From: Paratinospora sagittata
Taxonomy: Eukaryota > Streptophyta > Magnoliopsida > Ranunculales > Menispermaceae
DNA length: 64,000 nucleotides
Direction: 5' to 3'
Assembly (NCBI GenBank): GCA_035771175.1
Contig: CM069605.1
Location: forward strand, 17,314,288 to 17,378,287
Shown here one piece after another: positions 20,932 through 32,692 of the stretch; position 1 is the stretch's first letter; each line of letters opens with the position of its first letter. Below the pieces are notes generated by a model. That model was not told the DNA's origin, made no database searches, and saw only the letters and a program-made list of their open reading frames with translations. Made by a program: the position numbers and the translations under genes.

Positions 20932-23319
20932 CAGGTATATGTCTCAAATGTCAAAGAGCATTTGCCTATATTTTTTGGTCTTTTGACCCCCTAATATCCC
21001 CGCGATACTATTCTAGAGTTGAGAACGGTACGCGGTATTGAAAAGTTCCTACCTAGAGTGGGCGCATAGGTGTGGGCACAAATTCAGATTCGAAATTAAG
21101 ATCTTTTTTTTCAATTACAGCCTATACCTCGTTCTGCAACCAACGAGACTACTCAACTTTAGGTATCCCCTTATATTTATATAACTAAAATATTTTATAA
21201 ACACACTTTTCAAATAGACTTTGTTGACACTGTCATGAAGAGTTATTGAATCACTATGTCAATAATAAAGTGTATTCAGAAAATATGTTAGTTAATCATT
21301 ACTCCTATTACTATACTCTTTTTTATCCTGTTTCTATTGAAATGACTGAGAATTTCATTTCATTGAGATCCTTGCTGCAGAATCGGGACTCAATGTTTGT
21401 GTATTACTTAAATAAACTCACCACGAAATATTTGTTGCTAGAAATAAATTCATATGAATAGTTTGGCAATGAAGTTCTTTCATCTAAACTCCAAAGAGGA
21501 TTTTCTCTTTTTTTTTTCTTTTTTTTTTTTTTTAAAGATAAAAATAAGAATAACCCAACCTCCTCTTACAAGCGCAATTCATCCGATCTCGAGAACCGGT
21601 AAAACAAAAATAGAAATAATTAAAGAGACTTGTTTGTACATGACAAAGAGAATAGCTTTTTGTTACAACATTCATGTAATAAATATTAAAAAAAGAAGAA
21701 AAAAAAGGTGGGTCAACAATAAAACGATAGGGGACATTCTTAGACCAATCCCACGGGTATACTTTTTTCCGACCCGTTTTAAGATAATGTGTTGTGAGTG
21801 GACAAAATTTTCATGTACATTTTAAAAATGAGTGAAGTCCCACTTTTTTTTAATACAAGATTAGAAATAGCTAGGGATTGCAATTGCGACCAGTTTGTCC
21901 GGTATGAAAATTAAAATCTTGAAACCGGGCCATGTTTGAAATTTTTGTGTTCCTTCTAAAAGGGAGTCGGGTCCGTACAGAGAGGAAAAAAAATGGAAAA
22001 TCAGATCCGCTAAGATGGTAAATGAGCACAGATGCCAAACTCCAAAAAACCATCACCTCTGCGCTAACAATTGTAGATTCTTCGGTAGATGATTTTTGTT
22101 CTGAAAACCGAAAAGTGTGCGGAATGGGAGAGACGTGGGTGTGTAAACGTGGTAGAGATGGACAGTTTTAAAAATTAAAAAATTGAAATGATAAGATAAA
22201 AAAACACCATTACTACAATTTGAGAACTTAATATAGTGAAGTTCCTAAATGTATAACCAGAGAAAAAAACAAATTCTTCAACATGTTAAAAAGAATATTT
22301 TCAAAAATAGGCTAAAAATGGGTACACGGTAAAGGCCCTCAAAAAAGATTTATTATAATAATATAGATATGACTTATATTAATTAGATGTTACACAAATA
22401 TAACTTTGTATATATGGTTAAATAAGAAATATAAATTAAACAACTATATAATAGTTTTAAAATGTTATAAATATTAAGCTTTTTTCACTTGTTTATGTTA
22501 ACTCAAAGTTTTTAAAATATACTTTAAAAAGTTTAAAATTATAAAACTCAGATAAAAGCAGGCGACCAATTTTTTAAAACAAATGGTATAGACAAAACTT
22601 ATTTATTTTAAAAAAGAATAAAGTATGAACATGTGGCAAATTCATTAAATGTTGTGTACCTATTGCCTGAATCTGCATTTTCACCACCCTTATCCAATCC
22701 TAAGGGGCCCTTGGATTTTTCTGGTTATTTTGACCCACTCATCCAACTTCATAAAATTGAATAACAGGATCTTAACGAAAACATCGAATAAGAGAGGGAT
22801 ATAATTTCATTTTTTTTCATATATTTTACACATTTTAACCATACACTTATCATGATTAGAGCTAAAAGCTTTTTACGTAACAGTTCAAAATCTTTTCCAC
22901 TTCTTTATTGTTTCCCTTTGCACCATATGTAATGATTTTTAAGAAACATACTATATATGTTGTTCTTCATTTCTTCATTACAAATCATTTGCACCAAAAT
23001 ACAAAAATGAGCTAGGCTAAACATTCTCATCTTATATTTTCCTAGCTTATATGGAAAGGTTTCCTAAAATATATCCATCATCCAAACATATGTTTCAACA
23101 ACAATTATTTCACCACATGAAATTCATGATATATCTCAATATCATATCTTGGTATAAAAAAGTCATCAATTCATGAGTTTTGTTCATAAATAACGTCAAG
23201 CCTAGACCACCAAAACATTACATTTGGTATAATTTCTCAAAATAGCCTGTTGATACAAGATTTGATCAACACCAAATAATAATAAATTAGAGGGGACGTG
23301 TTGAGTTGGAACCTGTAAA
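20733..23319. other. AT-rich intergenic region with TA microsatellite
   Basis: Contains the presumed 3' UTR of the DUF4336 gene, a (TA)n microsatellite at about 20887-20928 and several poly(T)/poly(A) runs (for example 21505-21533). No supported coding region; the longest readings are AT-driven chance ORFs. Confidence 0.5.
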
Positions 23320-23870
23320 GTTGTTCATTGATGTGCGTTATTTGGATGTCTAGCATTTACCTTTACTGAGTGAACAGTTCTCAATAAAGCCAACCAGTCT
23401 AGTCCCGAGGCTAAGAGGTGGAATCACAATGGACCCGCTTACATACCAAGTCTTCTTAAGCAGCAAGTTGTCTCCCGTTCACTAATTAAAGTTACTAAGG
23501 ATAAGACTGAATCTGAAAAACTATATTGATTGTTGGTTCAGCAGAGTAACAGTATAATGCATTGATTCATTGACATAGTACACAGATGAATAGTGATATA
23601 CGTGAATAGTTGATATACGCCGATTCCCAATATTTCTTGTGAATAGTACTGTATATGTGAATAATGTCGTATACTTGAATAGTGACATACATATGAATAG
23701 CGTCACATAGGTGAATAGCGTCACGTAGGTGAATAGCATCATACATGTGAATAGTGTTTTTGCCTCGAAAAAGACCTTTTTGATGTGGAAGATCAACCAA
23801 GGCCGCAACCACAAAACTAATTAAGAATTTTTCAGAGGTTTCGACACTAGTTCTTGGGGAACGTATACGA
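23320..23870. mobile_element. Gypsy LTR remnant with short tandem repeats
   Basis: 23330-23560 is a diverged match to 8090-8370 in the LTR at 7454 (shared CCGTTCACTA-TTAAAGTTACT and following GACAAGAC-like context). It is followed by about eight copies of an 18-20 base unit related to GTGAATAGCGTCACGTAG at 23600-23757. Boundaries are approximate and no TG...CA ends were identified. Confidence 0.5.
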
Positions 23871-24406
23871 TATTGCACTACTAAATGGTAAAATAGAGAC
23901 AATAACAATAAAAACTTTAGAAACATAAGATTTACGTGGTTCGGTTCTGAAACCTACGTCCACGGGCAGGATGTAGAAACTTCACTATAGACTGGAGATT
24001 ACAACTTTCTCTTTACTTTCAAGGAGAGAATAATGAGATTCTCTCTCTCTCTTGAGAACTCAAATATACTTATGATCACTCAGATTTAAATGAATTAAAC
24101 TGAAATCTGAGCCCCTATTTATAGTTGAAAATGTTGGATAAAATATTATTTTTTATAATATTTTATTATTTATTATCACAAGTTAAATAGTGTTTTATTG
24201 GCTTCTTCTTCACCTTACAAGTTGAATAGTATTTTTTGTCTTCTTTTTCTCGTCACGGGTGTAACAGTTACCCCTAGGTTCTGAGTAACGAATAGTTGGT
24301 CGGAGCCTCTTGTCTATATATTTCCTTCTTGATAGCTGGAGATGAAGAAGGTAAAGAAGTGATTTCCGAGAAGAGTTCCTCTTGCAAAAAAAAATTTCGT
24401 TGAGAG

Positions 24407-25473
24407 ATGTCGCGACTTATCATGGGCTTTAGCGATTTTGAGAAGCGGTTTGTTGAAGCCACGTTAAGGGCTTATCAAGGGAATGTGGTAGGTTCTTCTT
24501 CTTCTGTAGATCTGTCCATTATATCGGTTCTGGCCGAAGGTGTTTTGTTAGAACTTCAGGGCACCTCTGCTAAGTTTTCTGAGGGGCACCCATCTCAGCT
24601 CCCTTCGTTTGCGGACTTTAGCACAGAGGCGAGGTCGAAACAGGCTAAACTTAGTGGTCCTGAGTTTTCTCTTGTTGGCTGTCGAGTTAGGTGTTCGCAG
24701 GATGTCGTTGAGAAGGCGCATAAGAAAACATATATTGCCAACCTTAAACTCTGTGCTACCAATGCAATAGGGGTATGTTTTCTTTTTATTTTTTTATTTT
24801 TTATTTTTTTACTGCGTCTCATTCATTTGCTCATTCTATCTCAGTGCACCGCTGCACAGATTGTTGTGAAAGCCATGGCCGCCCTGAAGCGGGTTGAGTA
24901 GGCGATAACTTGCAATGAGGCAAATTGTTCTCAAAAGGACGTTGAGATTGTTGGGCTGAGGAGCAAGTTGGCAGGTTATGAAAGAGATTTGACCGTTAAG
25001 GAGGCAGAGTGGCGTGCTCTTTTTGATCAGCAAAAGAAAACAATTGAGTTTCTTGAAACCGATTTGACCATGAAAGCTGCTGAGCTTGAGACAACTAGGC
25101 TTAAGAACGAGATTCTCTTCGAATTTAAAGATTCTGCGAAGTTTGGCTCACTGCTAAAGGAGCAGTATATGTATGGCGCCTACGATGTTGTGTATGATGT
25201 AAGGGCATTCTTCAAGACCGCATTGACATGACAGTATTTCTTATGGCTAAAAAGCAAGAGGAAGCCAAGCAAAAGGCTAAAGAAGAGGAGGCGATGAGAG
25301 CCAGGCAACAAACTGAGACAGACCGACTCATGGCGCTGGAGTTGAGGAAAGGAAAAACTTCGATTGTGGAGAAGGCTGCAAGTTCAGTTGCAGACGGGAC
25401 CCAGTCGCAGGCTGAAGATAAGGCTAATACCACAACTATTGAGAAAGCCAAAACTCATGTTAAGCCACCTTGA
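24407..25473 (+). pseudogene. Antisense intron-containing coiled-coil ORF of Tat-like element
   Basis: Plus strand, opposite to the pol genes of the surrounding element. Exon 24407-24772 (MSRLIMGFSDFEKRF start) joins in frame to an exon beginning at 24845 after a 72-base GT-AG intron with a T-rich acceptor (24773-24844). The second part is strongly helical with heptad-like spacing (EIVGLRSKLAGYERDL, EWRALFDQQKKTIEFLETDL). It is interrupted by one TAG at about 24899, where CAG would restore reading, and by a frame break near 25230. A Lys/Glu/Ala-rich tail runs to 25473. A TATA-like CTATATAT lies about 90 bases before the ATG. Resembles the C-terminal coiled coil of 'putative gypsy type transposon' proteins; extra antisense ORFs are known in Tat elements. 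Function unknown. Confidence 0.55.
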
Positions 25474-25630
25474 ACATCGACTGCTCCTCAAAAAGTCGCA
25501 ACACCAGTCCGGGAGAAACCCAAAATATCAGTAGTTCTTAAGACTCTACTAGGTCCTTCTGCAGGAGGTATTTCAGATTTTGCTCCTAGGGCCTCATCGG
25601 TTTCTCCCTCTCCTGGTTTTGGCAAGGCGC

Positions 25631-26147
25631 GTGAAACTCGCAATCCTTGAAGTCGAAGGCATTTTATAGAACTTAAGTCAAAAGTTGATGTATTATAATA
25701 TCTTTTTACGTGTCTTATCTGGAAATGACACATAGTTGATGTATAACTAATTTCTATAGTTGAATTTGATCGGTTGATCTTGGTTGGTCATTGAGCCAAC
25801 AGGTGAAACTCGCAATCCTTGAAGTCGAAGGCATTTTATAGAACTTAAGTCGAAAGTTGATGTATTATAATATCTTTTTACGTGTCTTATCTGGAAATGA
25901 CACATAGTTGATGTATAACTAATTTCTATAGTTGAATTTGACCGGTTGATCTTGGTTGGTCATTGAGCCAACAGGTGAAACTTGCAATCCTTGAAGTCGA
26001 AGGCATTTTATAGAACTTAAGTCGAAAGTTGATGTATTATAATATCTTTTTACGTGTCTTATCTGGAAATGACACATAGTTAATGTATAACTAATTTCTA
26101 TAGTTGAATTTGATCGGTTGATCTTGGTTGGTCATTGAGCCAACAGG
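25631..26147. repeat. 172-bp tandem triplicate
   Basis: Three head-to-tail copies (25631-25802, 25803-25974, 25975-26147), each beginning GTGAAACT-GCAATCCTTGAAG and ending CATTGAGCCAACAG. They differ by only a few bases, so the duplication is younger than the surrounding decayed pol genes. It lies between the antisense ORF and the element's 3' untranslated region. Confidence 0.92.
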
Positions 26148-26149
26148 CT

Positions 26150-26655
26150 AGTGGATGATTTCAACTACTTTAAACTTCTAGGTAGAGATTGCCCAACCCC
26201 CCAAAGCATTTTGGACTTAAAGTATAGCAGTGACCTTGTAGGGCTTTACCCTTCTTCTCGGTGGTACCGATGTTGTTAGTAGGTACCCCAAGGCACTTTT
26301 GGCTGTTGCCATCTTCTCGGTAGGGACTCGTAGAGTACCCCCCAAGGCACTTTAAGGCTGGAGCCCTTCTTCCCAATGGATGCCGACTTGTTCGGTATCC
26401 CCAAGGCATTAAGTTAGTTGCTAGAAGTTTGTAGATTTGCACAGAAAAAGGCGTATAGTGCCACTTCATTGATGCAATGAAACTGTTCGTCGAGTTGTAA
26501 TGTAGACACAATGTAGAAATAACATAGAAATGTAGAAACAACGTAGAAATCATTGACACTAAGTCTTTGCTGTTACTGGTAGTATTTCTTGAGATGCTCC
26601 GCTTTCTAAGGTTTGGGTATCTTTCTCCCAGCTAAATCTTTGAGTTCATACACTC
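26150..26655 (-). other. 3' untranslated region of Tat-like element
   Basis: Non-coding stretch after the integrase (minus strand), with three or four copies of a CCCCAAGGCA-TTT phrase in a ~60-80 base rhythm (about 26205-26410). No ORF supported. Confidence 0.5.
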
Positions 26656-26659
26656 CTGC

Positions 26660-27670
26660 TCAGAGTATAACAGTGACCTTGTAGGGTCCTTCCCAATTCG
26701 CACCAAGGACTCCTGCTCCTGGTTCTCGAGTGTTTAGCATGACTTTCCTGAGTACTAAGTCACCAACTTGAAAGTTTCTGCGCTTAACCTTGGAGTTGTA
26801 GTGCTTGGACACCCTCTGTTGATATGCTGTTGTCCGGAGTTGGGCCTGCTCTTGCTTTTCCTCTAATAAGTCGAGCTCGGTATATTGAGCTTCTGTATTC
26901 ATTGCCTTGTCGAAGTTTGTTGTTCTTAAAGTAGGTATACCGATCTCGACAGGGATGACAACCTTCATCCCGAAAGCTAAGGAGAAAGGCGTTTTCCCTG
27001 TTGTTGTTCGGGGAGTGGTGCAGTATGACCACAAGACCTATGGCATGTCCTTAGCCCATGTTCCCTTCTTCTCCTTAAGCCTCGCCTTCAGAGTGTGCTT
27101 TATTATTTTATTCACCGCTTCACAAAACTCGTTAAACCTGGCGTTATCAAATTGTTTGCCATTGTCTGAGATAATGGCATATGGGATGCAAAATTGACAT
27201 ACGATGTAGTTCTAAATGAAGAGCGCAGTCTTCTGCTCAGTAATATTTGCCAATGGTTCGGCTCTGCCCACTTAGTGAAATTGTCCACTGCAACAATCGC
27301 AAACTTGACTTGGCCCCTGCAGGTTGGTAGGGGTCCTATTAAGTCTACCCCCGATTGAGCAAATGGCCATGGGCTTTGGATTGGAGAAAATTTTTCTGTC
27401 GGTGCTTGGATGTTGATGCCATGGCTTTAGCAGTTGTTGCACTTCCGAGATGTCTGTATGGAGTCCTTGTGAATGGTAGGCTAGTAGTAGCCTTGGTGGA
27501 GAATTTTGTATGCCAAAGCTCTTCCACCGGAATGGTTGCCACAAACCCCTACATGGATTTTCTCAAGGACTTCTTGAGCCTACTTCTCACGTAAGCACTT
27601 TAAGTAGGGCATGGTAAAGCTGCGTCGGTAGAGCTGTTCATCTATCAAGGAGTACTGAGCCGCTTGCCTC
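26660..27670 (-). pseudogene. Tat-like integrase, broken
   Basis: Minus strand. The core reads GQVKFAIVAVDNFTKWAE near 27315-27265 (first Asp of the DDE triad), then IISDNGKQFDN near 27170 (second Asp) and FCEAVNKI near 27125. The last segment, 27034-26660, is open: TTPRTTTGKTPFSLAFGMKVVIPVEIG, followed by the C-terminal VGDLVLRKVM and NWEGPYKV motifs. Stops and frameshifts separate these parts (for example at about 27212 and 27043). The FSLAFG-VIPVEIG phrase is typical of plant Tat/Ogre integrases. Confidence 0.87.
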
Positions 27671-28786
27671 TATGTTTTTCTGGCCCTGACTCTATCCTTC
27701 TGCAATTCCCTATTTTGTAGATGTCTTTCTATTGGATCCATCCAGAAGGGGGTTTGGTCAAGGGTACTGACCTGACCAGGCTTTCCTATGCTCCGAGTTG
27801 GTAGAAATTCTACTGGGACATGGATCATGAGCTCGGTCTCGGAAGCGGAGGCCAGTTTCGAAAGTGCATCTGCCAAGGTATTTTCAGCTCGTGGTATTTG
27901 CGTTACCTTATATACTGAAAACTTGGTTAGCAACATTTGTGCTTACCTCAAATAAGCCTGCATCCTATCATCTTTGGCATAGTATTCTGACGTAATCTGG
28001 CCTGCCACGAGCTGAGAGTCACAGTGAACGACCAGCTTACCCACCCCCCAACTATGAGCATGCCTTAGCCCTGCTAGGAGTGATTCGTATTCTACTTCGT
28101 TGTTAGAAGCTTGAAAACGGAAGTGAATAGCACATAGGTGTTTTTCATTGTTGATAGAGACAAGTATGATCCCTGCTCCGCATCCTTGCTTGTAGGAGGA
28201 TCCATCGACAAACAGTTTCCAGGGTCTCTGAGGTTCTTGGTTGGTATGTGGATCTTCTTGTGGTAGCTCGGCGAGAAAATCTACAAGCGTCTGGCCCTTC
28301 ACTGTTATCCGAAGTCAGTAGTCGATGTCGAACTTGCTCAATTCAATGGCCCACTTGGTTAGCCGCCCGGATGTCTCTGGTCTCAAGAGTACCTGTCTCA
28401 GTGGATACCTAGTGAGGACCACTATGGTATGAGCTTGGAAGTAAGTTCATAATTTTCGGGTTGAAGTAACCAGTGCGAGAACTAGCTTTTCTATTTCTGG
28501 GTATCGTGTCTCCGCGTCCAGTAGAGACTTGCTGGTGTAGTAGATGGTTTTCTGTACACCCTGATCATCTCTGACCAAAGCCGAGCTGACCGTAGAATCT
28601 GAAACAACTAGGTAGAGGAAGAGTTGTTCTTTGGGGATAGGCTTGGATAGGATAAGGGCCTTTTCTAGGTAGTCTTTCAACTCTTGGAATGCTTTCTCAC
28701 ATTCCAGAGTCCATTCTACGTTTTTCTTTTTGAACAACTTGAAGAAAGGAAGACATCTATCTGTGGACTTGGAAATAAACCGGTTG
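27670..28786 (-). pseudogene. Tat-like dual RNase H region, broken
   Basis: Minus strand. 28737-28447 is the RNase H that follows the RT (VEWTLECEKAFQELKDYL, YYTSKSLLDAETRYPEIEKL). 28302-27943 is the additional, plant-type RNase H of the Tat lineage (WKLFVDGSSYKQGCGAGIIL, ASNNEVEYESLLAGL, VHCDSQLVAGQI), with the Asp, Glu and Asp positions still recognisable. 27936-27670 follows with VTQIPRAENTLADALSKLAS, the RNase H end and linker. One break separates the two RNase H parts near 28310-28440. The right end at 28786 is the GypA insertion point. Confidence 0.88.
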
Positions 28787-30736
28787 TGTCACACCCCGTG
28801 CTTTTAATCAATATATTTAGTTGATTTATACGTACACTGAAGAGTATAATATACGTATAAGTACCTTTAAAGTCATGTGTACATGTGTCAAATGAACTTG
28901 AAAATGTCAAAAGTGAGTCCAGAATGTGATTTTAAATAGAAATCGATTTACAACACGTGTATGTCTCATGTGGATTGAGTGTATAGAAGAAGAAAAAGAG
29001 GAATGAAGTAAGAAAAAATAAAATAAAAAATAAATTACTGTTTATTTGCGGGGGGTACTGTTCACGAAACAGTACTCGTATGGAATAAAAAAAAAGTTGC
29101 TGGAGAGAAAGAGAAATGATAGATAGAAGAAGGGAAACGACAGATTCGCGGCCAAATATGACGTGTCGGTAAGTTATTTTTGCTATTTTTCGTCGTGAAA
29201 TTGATTTTTAACTAGTGTATGACGATTCTAGCGGAGTAATTTTAGCTATGAGAGTCGTTTTACGGCGTTTTTGAAATTGGGGTTTTGACCCAACTTGAAT
29301 GAAAAGTTGTTTGAAAGGTTGAAAAACGCTCCCTAGACTATAGAAGCCCCGAATATGTAGTTAGATTTCATTTGTAATTATTTGGAAATTTTATGTCTAT
29401 TGAAAGTTAGATGTGATATTTGAGACATTTCGAATCATATTAAAACCCGATGAAACTGCAGTTTAAGGCTATAGAATGGTAGAATGAACTGTTGTAAGTT
29501 CATCGATGCTAATTTCATGATTTTTGGAGACCGTTTGACAATTTTAGTAAAAATTCACATGTTTCTAATGAATAGTGATGTGAACAGCATCGTAAATAGT
29601 ACTGTGATTATATTCAGTGAATAAAATGGAATTGGACTCCAGTGAAACTCCGGTTTGAGATCATAGAATCGTAGAGAACTGAATTCCGGATGTTTCGATG
29701 TTAAGATCATGATTTTTGGCTATGCGTTGATATTTTTAGTAGCTAAATCTATGTTTTTTGTGAATAAAATTGACTTTGGATGCCTCCGCGAACATGTAAA
29801 ACCTCAATAAAATACTTGTTGAAGGTAGTAGAATGATAGAAAAACTGATTTTACACGTGTCGATATGAGCAGAATAATTTTAGGAATGTTCTATATTTTT
29901 AATAAAATTGACATATGTTTCCATATGCTTATGTGAGTACTTTGGTGTTGAAATCTAGTTTAAATGCTCTCGAGGAAGCAATTACGATGGACATTTGATG
30001 ATGCAAGTAATCTTGATGCTTTTTGTTGCTGGATTTTAGAGGGTATATTGGCTTAGAAATCTCATGTAACCACTGTGAGTATAGTTTTCTTGATTTGGTT
30101 CTTGTATGACATTGTATACATATAAAATGTTTGATTGTATGCATGCTACATTTATATGTAATCCATTGAGTTTTTATTGATCATGCAAACTAATTTTAGC
30201 AATTGAAGCTTATAATAATGTCATTTTGTTAGGAATTAGACCCGGATGAGGTTTTGCGAAACCTCATTGTCAGTAGGCCTGTCCTAACAAGGGTTGCGAT
30301 CCTTGAAATGACTGTGAATTGGGTAATGAGAGGTTGTGGCTACCTTATAACGGCCATACAAGAGTTAGACCCGCTCTCTTACCTTGAAGAAAGGAGATGG
30401 TAAATTTTTATGAAACTGTGCACTGGTTTATTGAATGAGCATAAACTATATATTAGGTGCATGTATAGTATTTTGATGAATGTTACATATGTGCTTTTAA
30501 ATATTTTAATTTAAACGATTTGATATGCCATGCTTCTCTAAATGCATGCGATTGTCATGTCAAGAGCTATATTCACTGAGATGTTGTTTGCTCACCCCAT
30601 TTCCCTCACCATTTCAAGTACATAAGCAAAAGGAAAAGGAAAAGGAAAAATTTGAGAGTGATCAGTACGTGATTAGGACATAACATTATTGATGTACGTA
30701 TGCTTTGGAAGAAGTGGTTACATGTTTTATATATTT

Positions 30737-30807
<71 letters not shown>

Positions 30808-31229
30808 TCACACATTATAAATGTATTACCATCTAAAGGGGTTATTTTGGAAAAATAAGATATCAATGGTTATTTTGGATTGTTAAGATATTTGGCGATG
30901 ACATATATACTTGGACAATGGAATGTTTGATTAATGAATGACAATGGTGGTATTTTGGATTATGGTATACATGGATGGAATGGTTACATATGATGACTGA
31001 ATGATTGACATTGTGAATATATATATACATATGATTTGATTTGTGGTATATCAGGTTTTGTGAAATGTCCATTTTAGAGGGAAATGCCGCCAAGATTTTT
31101 GAAAATTTTGGGAAGGATTGTGAGACTATGTGAAGGCTGACAGTATATTATCTACTGTATACAAGTATGTACAATGGATAGTATATTGTGCCGGTCATGA
31201 CGTCAAGCTATGTCAGGGGTGTCGTGACA
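28787..31229 (+). mobile_element. GypA 5' LTR
   Basis: 2443 bases, TGTCACACCCCGTGC ... GGTGTCGTGACA. It is clearly related to the solo LTR at 59817-62307 along its whole length (GTGCTTTTAATCAATATATTT at the start; AGGCCTGTCCTAACAAGG-TTG in the middle; GTGCCGGTC-TGACG near the end). It contains a (TA)n run of about 65 bases at 30739-30803. Followed at once by a tRNA-iMet primer-binding site, so it is the 5' LTR. Confidence 0.88.
30739..30803. repeat. (TA)n microsatellite
   Basis: About 32 uninterrupted TA dinucleotides inside the GypA 5' LTR. The related solo LTR has a shorter run at about 61934-61962. Confidence 0.95.
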
Positions 31230-31233
31230 ATAT

Positions 31234-31245
31234 TGGTATCAGAGC
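31234..31245 (+). other. GypA primer-binding site (tRNA-iMet)
   Basis: TGGTATCAGAGC, a perfect match to the complement of the plant initiator-Met tRNA 3' end, four bases after the LTR terminus. Confidence 0.92.
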
Positions 31246-31380
31246 CAGGTTTAGGATTAAAAGCCTAAAAGATTAAAAGCTTTATTATCTTATGTTTGTT
31301 GGATGGGTATATGTACGGGTAAATAAAGTATCGTATAAAGAATTAATCAAATTGTTTGACGTATATGCTCCTCTATCTCT

Positions 31381-32556
31381 GTGAATGACATATTGAAAGG
31401 GAAGTATCAGGCAATCATGGACTCACAAGAAGAAAGGTTAAAGAAACTGGAAGAAATGGTTGCAACTCAGCAGAGACAAAATGCTGAGATGATGTGTATG
31501 ATGACACGTCTTCAGGATAGTTTACAAGGGCCTACAACACCTGTGGTACCTGAGGTTGGCGCCAGTAGTGCGGGTGCGTCTGCAGAGCGACCTGTGCCAG
31601 TGCAGGAGATAGTAAAAACTCATGATAATGTAGATGAGACCCACAGATACGAAGATGTGATGAAAGCATTTAAGAGACGTGAACCGCCTTGATGGCAGTC
31701 TAGAGTTAGAGGTTGCTGAGGACTGACTTCTGCGGATAGAAGCTATATTTGAGGACATTCATGCACTAGATAGGGACAAGATTAGACTTGCTCGATTTAA
31801 ACTTTCGAGTAAGGTTGAGAGATGGTGGCAGACAATAGGCCGAGCTCAGGGACCCATAAATACCTAGGATAAGTTTAAAGAAGTATTCTACAAGACTTAC
31901 TATCCCCCGTCTGAGGTTGATAAGAGGCATAAGCAATTTATAAAATTGAAGCAAGGGAACATGTCTGTGAGAGAATATGAACATGAGTTCAATAGGTTAG
32001 CCTTGTTTGCCTCTGAGATGGTTCAGACAGATCTGCTACGAATAAAGAGGCTCAGGGATGGATTTAATGACCCGATCAAGAAGGGTTTGGCTCTTGCTGG
32101 TGTTCAGGCCTATGATCAAGTAGTGCGACAGGCACTGGAATATGAGGCAGTTGAGATGACAGATAGGCCATCACGGGTAACGCCCCTAGCACAGGCAGCT
32201 ATAGAGCAGCAGGTACCCTATCAGGGTAAGAGAAAGCAGAGATGGGGCCGAAAATGGTGGGTGAACAGAAAAAGACAAAGATAGCTAACATGCCTACTAC
32301 TATGGAGATTCCAGTTACTCCTCCAGCAGCAGCGCTACCACCACCAGTAGGAAGAGGATCACAGTCTGCTATGAGGCCACCGACACATAAATCGTCTATT
32401 AGGGCACCGTGGCCGCATAAAGGAGCAGGCAGCCGGAGTGGTTGGCTTCCCATGCCAGGCACTGAGTCGCAGACAGCTTCATCAGCACCTCGCCCTCCTA
32501 TCACATGTTTTCGATGTGGGACCAAGGGACATAAGGCGTACCAGTGTCCTTTTTAG
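31381..32556 (+). pseudogene. GypA gag, broken
   Basis: 31381-31692 gives the N-terminal coiled-coil part (QEERLKKLEEMVATQQRQ). The next stretch has a short deletion and stops (GAC-TGA where Trp is expected, about 31720; ACC-TAG where Trp is expected, about 31866). The frame resumes at 31946 with KQGNMSVREYEHEFNRLALF, the capsid-like region. 32242-32556 is Pro/Ala-rich and ends in an intact CCHC zinc knuckle, CFRCGTKGHKAYQC (32506-32547), just before a TAG. Full-length gag cannot be made. Confidence 0.88.
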
Positions 32557-32692
32557 CCAGCTCCGCGGACTCTAACAAATCCATTTGCTACTGTTACTGT
32601 TCCTACACCTGTCAGAGAGCAAGCCAGGGCTGTTACGGAGCTAGATCCAGAGGCGAACAAGAACTTGGTGGAAGGTATGATTTTCATTTTCA

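Larger units (their letters stand above)
24300..28786 (-). mobile_element. Tat-like gypsy element, 3' half
   Basis: Minus-strand RNase H (28786-28447), a second RNase H (28302-27943), a linker (27936-27670), integrase (about 27600-26660) and a long 3' region with a 172-bp triplicate and an antisense gene. Two RNase H domains and the extra antisense ORF are Tat-lineage features. The 5' half is at 46678-48240: the minus-strand frame runs from 46683 (CVAALN) into 28786 (RFISKSTDRCLPFFK) once GypA (28787-46677) and one copy of its GGTTG duplication are removed. The 3' LTR was not delimited; it may lie near 23880-24290. Confidence 0.8.

Noticed and set aside
23521..23926. Minus-strand ORFs with repeated LFTYVTLF-like units
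   Set aside because: Produced by the 18-20 bp tandem repeats in an LTR remnant; no protein family resemblance.
30606..30866. 86-codon minus-strand ORF rich in Ile-Tyr repeats
   Set aside because: It is translation of the (TA)n microsatellite in the GypA LTR.
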